A DNA stretch of 64,000 nucleotides from Limonium bicolor (Eukaryota; Streptophyta; Magnoliopsida; Caryophyllales; Plumbaginaceae), in contig CM041776.1 in NCBI GenBank assembly GCA_023374045.1, positions 140,309,296-140,373,295 on the forward strand, given 5' to 3'. Every line of letters begins with the position of its first letter. Position 1 is the stretch's first letter. Made by a program: the position numbers and the translations under genes. Positions 58,276 to 64,000 of the stretch are shown here, one piece after another. The notes beneath the pieces were generated by a model, which did not search any database, was not told where the DNA came from, and worked only from the letters and a program-made list of their open reading frames with translations.

Positions 58276-61200
58276 CTAAGAAGTAAACAACGACGGGTAC
58301 TTCGCCTTCACCTTATCTACCAGCTCCCAAGTGGCCACCTCAACGTCCTGGTTAAACTAGAGAACCTTCACCAGTCTCACAGACTTATGGCGAGTGTCTC
58401 GAGTCTTAATATCCAGATATGTACGGGAGTCTCCACTGATCGCATGGTCGGCTCTAAAGTTAGCCTTTCAGGCTGAAGTACATGAGACGGATGAGACATA
58501 TATTTCTTCAACTGGGACACATGAAATACTCATGTACCTTGCCTTGCCCAGCTCGGCGGGTAAATCAAGTCTGTAAGCTACCGGGCCGATCCGCTCCGTC
58601 ACAACATAAGGCCCCACATATTTTGGGCTCAACTTGCCTTTCTGGCCAAAACGAACACTCCCTTCATGGGGGATACTCTAAGAAATACCTGATCGCCACG
58701 GCGAACTCCAGGTCACGTCTGTGCACATCGGCGTATGATTTCTGCCTATCCTGAGCTGACTTCATGTTAGCCCGGATCTGTCGTACTTCTGCTTGAACTT
58801 GCTCCAGATACTCTGGTCCTATAATGACCATATCACTCAACTCATCCCAGCATAATGGCGTGCGGCATGGTCTACCGTATAATGCCTGGAAGGGAGACAT
58901 CTTGATCAAAGCATGGTAACTGTTGTTGTAGCTAAACTCGGTCAGACGTAACTTATCAACCAGCTGGTCTGAAAGTCAAGTGCACATGCACGTAACATAT
59001 CCTCGAGTGTCTGGATGGTGCGCTCACTCTGTCCATCTGTCTGTGGGTGGAACGCTGTACTTAGCTTTAGCTCGGTACCAAGCACTTCCCATGTGGATTT
59101 TCAATACCTTGAGAGGAATCTGGTATCCCTGTCAGACACGATAGTCTGCGGTACCCCATGGTGCCGAACAATCTCTCTGTCGAAGAGCTCTGCAAGTTTT
59201 GCCACTTTCAGGTGTCCTTCATCGGTATGAATCGAGCCACCTTGGTCAGTCGGTCAGCAATAACCCAAATCATATTCAGACCTCCCCTTGTAGGCGGAAG
59301 CCCTACTACGTAGTCCATAGAAATGTCAGGGAACTTCCACTCAGGTACTGGCATTGGCTGTACCATACCACCAGGCCGTCGGTGCTCAAACTTGACCTTC
59401 TGACAAGTGAGACACCTCAACACATAATCATTCACATCCTTTTTCATTCCAGTCCACTAGAAATATATTTTCATACCCTTGTACATTTTTGAAGCTCCGG
59501 GGTGAATCGTAGTCGTAGAACAATGGGATTCACTCAGTATGCGCTCCTTCAGCTCAGTGCTACTCTCTGAATGCATAGTTGGCCATTAAGCCTAATCAGG
59601 TCATCATGGTGGAGTCGGAAGTCGTACTTCTGACCCTCGAATGTGCCATCAATAAGCTTCTGCCTGATCTCCAACATATACTGATCCGACATCTAAGCAC
59701 TCCGCACCTCTTCAACCAAGCTAGAATGAGAGACTAGCAAATGGAGAGAGTGTGCTCGGTGACTCAGTGCATCAGCTACCACATTTGCTTTACCCTTCTT
59801 GTACTGTAAATTGATGTCGTAGTCGTTTAAGAACTCGACCCACCTTCTTTGTCTCATGTTCTACTCCTTCTGAGTGAACAAGTATTTTAAACTCTTGTGG
59901 TCAGAATAGATTGTCACGCTTACCCCATACAAATGATGTCGCCATATCTTCAATGCGAAGACAATGGCACCCAACTCTAAATCGTGGGTAGGGTAGTTCT
60001 CTTCGTTTTTCTTTAATTGCCGGGAGGCGTAAGCCACAACCTTCCCATGCTGCATCAATACACATCCATACCTACCTCTGCCTGATGCGTCACAATAGAC
60101 CTCAAAACCATCTGAACCGTCTGGTAAAGTCAGGACTGGTGCAGATGTCAGAGCATCCTTGAGACTCTAGAAAGAACTCTCGCAGTCGACTGTCCACTCG
60201 AATGGTGCATCCTTCTTCATTAAGGAAGTCATCGGCTTTGAGACACTGGAGAAGTCCTTCACAAATCTCCTATAATATCCTGCCAGACCGAGGAAGCTCC
60301 GAATGTCGGTAACTGTCTTCGGCCTAGGCCAGGTGCGCACTGCATCTATCTTTGCCGGATCAACAGTGATCCCGGCCTCAGAAATCACATGACCAAAGAA
60401 AGGATACTTGGTTCAACCAAAACACACACTTTGAAAATTTAGCATACAACTGGTTCTTTCTCAACGTTTGCAACACACTTCTCAGCTGGCTTTCATGCTC
60501 ACCCTTGGATTTCGAATACACAAGTATATCGTCGATGCAGACTACCACTGACTTGTCCAACTGATCTTGGAACAAGCGGTTCATTAAGTCCATGAACTTG
60601 GCTGGTGCATTGGATAAACCAAACGGCATAACCGTAACTCGTAATGTCCATATCTGGTTCTGAATGCGGTCTTCTCAATGTCACTCTCACGGATGGCAAT
60701 CCGATGGTATCCGGATCGTAGATCTATCTTGGAGAATACCGATGCTCCTTTCAACTGATCAAATAAGTCGTCGATGCGTGGTAAAGGATAACGGTTCTTC
60801 ACCGTAACTGCATTCAGCTCTCGATTGTCGATGCGAGGCGGAGGATACCGTCCTTCTTCTTCACGAAGAGGACCGGTGCTCCCCATGGTGAAACGCTAGG
60901 GCAGATAATCCCTTGTCGAGTAGGTCTCTCAGCTGCTCCTTGAGCTCTGTCATCTCTGCTGGAGCCATACGATAGGGCACCTTCGCAATTGGTCCAGTGC
61001 CCGGATCTAAATCAATCTCAAACTCAACCTCTCGTGCTGGCGGCATGCCTGACAGTTCCTTAGGAAATACATCAGGAACTCCGCCACTACCGGCACATCT
61101 GGGCTAAACTCTGGGTCTCTCTCTATGCTATGCCTGGACATAGCAGAGGTATACATCATTCCCTTGTCGTAATTCACGATACATGGCCATCGCGGTGATG

Positions 61201-61656
61201 ATCTGAGTCGAAGGCTCTCTGGGCCTCTGGCGGTATGATATAGTAACCCCAGACGGACTCCGAAAAAGCAGACGATGCTCGGCATATAGGATTCTACCCT
61301 TGTACCGCTCCAACCAGTTCATCCCGACAATCACATCAAAACCAAGTCCCTTGAACTCTATCAAGTCGATCGTAAACTCTTCATCTCTAATTCGTACAAC
61401 AACATCTCGGTGGTAGCGGGTACACCTGATCCGCTCTTTTGACGGGAGGTGACTTGAAAGTCTGGCATCTCTTCACACCGTCTAACCCCAGCCTCTCGCA
61501 AAAGATAGCGAAATAAATGTATGTGAGGCTCCGACTCGAACAAGATCGAAGCGTCCACGCCATTGACTGGAAAGGTATCGGTGAGGATTGTGCCGCTCTT
61601 GCCGGCTTCTGCCTCATTGCAGACACTCAGTATACCCCCCGTTCCGAGTGCACAGC
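58276..61656 (-). pseudogene. pol: Element A-prime pol, broken
   Basis: Same domains as A's pol. Protease ends with GFDVIVGMNWLERYKG; RT has [11 protein letters not shown] and a CIDDILVYS catalytic block (Cys where A has Phe); the RT connection reads [23 protein letters not shown]; RNase H keeps [16 protein letters not shown] and [11 protein letters not shown] with the Asp intact; integrase has the CLTCQ zinc end, [11 protein letters not shown] and the GPY region; the chromodomain-like tail ends KAKYPSLFTS with the stop at 58276. Breaks include shifts near 58660, 58960, 59220, 60640 and 61090. It begins after the acceptor-like TTAG at 61657. Confidence 0.9.
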
Positions 61657-61840
61657 CTAATTCATTGGCAAACTAATAAGTATTTGGTAATAACACGGTT
61701 CACATACTTCAAACAACTCCACTTTATTCATTAACACACTCTTTACAACATACGTTGGTTTAAATTTCTAACACAACTAACATATACATAACATCCTTAA
61801 CATACACTAGTTTAACAGATTACATGATCCACACAAGGCT

Positions 61841-62504
61841 TTAAAATTGCCTGAATGTCAAATTCAAACGTCCGGTTTCATGTGTGTGGCATTGATCACT
61901 GCCGATGGTGCAGTATTCAGTTTGATCTTCTTGATGCCATGATATAGCATCCTTGACTGCCCACCCATGATTAACACATCTCGTCCTGATTTCAACACTA
62001 GCTTTCTTCGCGAGATCAGCACGCTTCTGCTCGCCGTACACAAACACTACGGTATCACACCAATGGACCAAGACACCACGGTACTCCCTTACTTAGAGAC
62101 TCGGGCGACTCGTCCTTATCTTAGTGTAACCTAACCGTCCACCTTTCTGGTAGAAGTTCACAATACATAAATCCGCTTTAACACTTGGTATTGAATCCGA
62201 TTCAACTTTCTGAGCAATTCCCACGGCGTGGTTAACGACCGCAAGGAACTCCTCAGGTATCATCGTACAGCTGCTCCATCTTCAGCTCGCACGTCTTGAT
62301 ATGTCTTGGTGTAAGGGTTCCAGTCCTTCCCTATGCACATCATCTTCAATTTCATCTTCGATCCGCTCAGGTATTCGGGTGTGTAGAAACCTCCGGTGCT
62401 GCTCCCAGTTCGTCGCATCATCGGATAATGTGGATTTGTGCTTCAGGTGTCAGGTATCCATTTAGGAGTATCATACCTGGTTGGATGACCGGACATTGCT
62501 CCAT
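61841..62504 (-). pseudogene. ALKBH1-like dioxygenase ORF in A-prime, decayed
   Basis: Lies at the same place and in the same orientation as the A copy, with readable fragments: an N-terminal PGMILLNGYL-type segment, FVYGEQKRADLAKK, and a C-terminal GRLNLTFRQF followed by TAA at 61841-61843. The QF ending matches plant ALKBH1-type tails and is two residues longer than A's. Length 664 bases is not a multiple of three. Stops and shifts occur near 62420, 62270 and 62120; at the iron site the middle codon of HxD is TAA and an upstream base is missing. No working enzyme, but the shared position shows that the ancestor of both copies carried it. Confidence 0.85.
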
Positions 62505-63069
62505 TGGGAAGTCGGTGATGCTGATGGTGGTTTTCTTCAGGGTTTGGTGTGTGGGTTGGATTTGATAACAGATATTGAAGGCTCCTTTAAGTTTAGAATT
62601 ACTAATTAGGTGACATTCAATTATACTTTAATTCCTTACTCACATTGTGGTACACTTAGACTCACTAACACACATGCATGTAATGCGGTATGCAATCACT
62701 TATTTCATTCAACGGTTTAGGCGGTACTTGGCCTAGAAGAGGGCCCTGGTGCCTCAGACCGGTCCACCACATTCAGGGCAGCCTTGCCGGATCCCGTCCC
62801 CTTCCCCTTCTGGGAATCAGTGTACCTCTGATCTGGGGGTGGCTGATTAGCCGTCTTCGGGCCATCGGTGGTCGCGGCGGCCTTACCCTTCCACTGCCCC
62901 TTAGGCCTGTAGTTTCTGCCATTTGGGTTCTGGAAGCATTCGTAGTCACGATGCCCCATCTTCTTGCAGAATCGGCACTGCACATCATTGCCCTTGCAGT
63001 CCTTGCCGGGGTGGTCTCCGTTGCACCACTTACAGTAATAGTGGCGCTCCGGTCCAGAGCCCGTGCTAG

Positions 63070-63152
63070 CTGCTAACACATCACACATTCAGTACACACT
63101 TCATAAAATAACAACACACACTAGAATTCGGTATTCGAATTTAATTAATTAC
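63070..63152 (-). other. gag intron 2 of A-prime (83 bases)
   Basis: Sense donor CAAGG|GTAATT and acceptor TTAGCAG|CTAGC. Phase 1. Position and length identical to A. Confidence 0.75.
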
Positions 63153-63411
63153 CCTTGGGCGGGTAAGAGCGTAAGGGCTTTGCCGCATATGCGTAGGTGA
63201 GCTGCAGATGCTCCTCAGCAGTGGTGGTCTGGGCTTGGCCTTTTCCACCCTGTTGCTGTCCTTTCTGGGACTAGGGGTATGGCTTTTTCTTCTTCCCTCC
63301 CCCAAACCCTTGCGTGCTTTGGCCCTCGCTCGTGGCCTTGCGCTTAAGTGCATTCTCCTCATCCCTCAGACGGACGGTGATCTTTACAATAGCAGCGGCA
63401 TGATAGCACTC

Positions 63412-63507
63412 CTATATTTAGGGTGTTAGTTATGCCCCGCAAAACAAACTCATAATTACATTAACACACTGCACACACTTATTCACATCACACTGTAGTT
63501 CCCTTAC
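63412..63507 (-). other. gag intron 1 of A-prime (96 bases)
   Basis: Sense donor TTGCAG|GTAAGG and acceptor AATATAG|GAGTGC. Phase 0. Contains an in-frame stop at its sense end if unspliced. Confidence 0.75.
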
Positions 63508-64000
63508 CTGCAAGGTAGTATATCCGCTTGGCCCCATACCGTAGCGTAGGCGGTAGCTCAATCCGTTGTAGAAATGGTTCACCAGTATCTGGACTGAGTA
63601 ACCCAGATCTGGTAGCAGGTGGATGAGTCCGATGAAAGCGGAGTAGTACTCATCAACCGTCATCTTATCCCCTTGTCTCAAGTTGTCCAACTCTAGGCGC
63701 TTGGCCTCTTGCACGTGTATCGGGTAATACTTGGCTCGTAGCATAGCCGTGTACTCCCTCCAGTGGAAGGTAGGATCAACAACTCTACCCTCCCTTACCA
63801 GCTTCCACCAACTTTGTGCCGAACCCTTCAAGTAGTAAGCGGTAAGTCGAACCTTGGCACCAGCAGGAACAACCAAGGTCTCGAAAGCGGTCTCCATCTC
63901 GGAGATGTACGCCTCCAGCTTACGGGGGTCGGTCTCCCCACTAAATGACGGGGGTCTCAATCTGCCAACGCCTTGACCCAGTTGGTCTCTCGTGGCGGTG

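Larger units (their letters stand above)
54189..64000 (-). mobile_element. Element A-prime: second chromovirus of the A family, right end outside window
   Basis: Same gene order as A. Only the 3' LTR (54189-57966) is in the window; the 5' LTR and primer site lie beyond 64000. It interrupts Athila-2 gag. The five bases before it are gatgg. Its LTR is more diverged from A's two LTRs than they are from each other, so it is a separate insertion. Confidence 0.92.
62717..64000 (-). pseudogene. gag: Element A-prime gag, three exons, start outside window
   Basis: Exon 1 (64000 to 63508) carries the capsid block with PPSFSGETDPRKLEAYI, YLKGSAQSWWKLV, EAKRLELDNLRQGDKM and DEYYSAFIGLIHLLPDLGYS. Exon 2 (63411-63153) begins ECYHAAA and has one in-frame TAG near 63270. 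Exon 3 (63069-62717) has knuckles CKWCNGDHPGKDC and CRFCKKMGHRDYEC, a basic Gly/Lys-rich tail and stop TAA at 62717-62719. A one-base loss near 63960 shifts the frame toward the start. Apart from these breaks the three exons are in one frame when the two introns are taken out. Confidence 0.9.

Overview
The window is one dense nest of plant LTR retrotransposons. I see no host gene, tRNA, rRNA, CRISPR or bacterial-type feature. The gag-pol families (Ty3/gypsy chromovirus and Athila-like), the initiator-tRNA-Met and tRNA-Asp primer sites, the AT-rich composition and the 500-N assembly gap point to repeat-rich DNA of a flowering plant, probably a eudicot with a large genome. I cannot name the species.

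Layout. Copy 'E' (minus strand, LTR about 4.5 kb) is the deepest layer: left LTR end 35307-36214, internal 36215-46666, right LTR 46667-51931. Athila-like elements (plus strand) sit in E's LTRs. Athila-1 (pol to 3' LTR) is 26371-35306, and Athila-2 (5' LTR and gag start) is 51932-54188. 'B' (minus, about 28 kb with its insert, running off the left edge to 26370) interrupts Athila-1. 'A' (minus, 2627-16768, 14.1 kb, LTRs of 3.9 kb) interrupts B's left LTR. 'A-prime' (minus, 54189 to beyond 64000) is a second member of the A family and interrupts Athila-2. 'D' (minus, 37101-42460) is a young complete non-autonomous element inside E with target duplication ATCAA. 'F' (47455-49124) is an LTR, or an element reduced to LTR ends around the gap, inside E's right LTR.

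How the parts work together. A and A-prime are Tekay/Del-like chromoviruses (gag, protease, RT, RNase H, integrase, chromodomain-like tail). Their unusual point is a sense-strand reading frame for an ALKBH1-like 2-oxoglutarate/Fe(II) dioxygenase between gag and protease, present in both copies. Their gag is split by two small GT-AG introns whose removal keeps frame, and the LTR leader carries a conserved donor/branch point/acceptor set. B and E show no gag-pol but share A's primer site, polypurine tract, U5 hairpin and PPT-adjacent hairpins, so they look like large non-autonomous relatives (LARD-like) served by A-type enzymes. D relates to Athila in the same way: same primer type, same post-ORF hairpin and same AAGTGTG-GG motifs, with only a small zinc-knuckle protein.

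All gag-pol copies seen are broken by stops, frameshifts or deletions. Only D's small ORF is intact. Several RNA-like hairpins show compensatory changes between copies, and hairpin arrays rich in CCGG recur in the LTRs of otherwise unrelated families.
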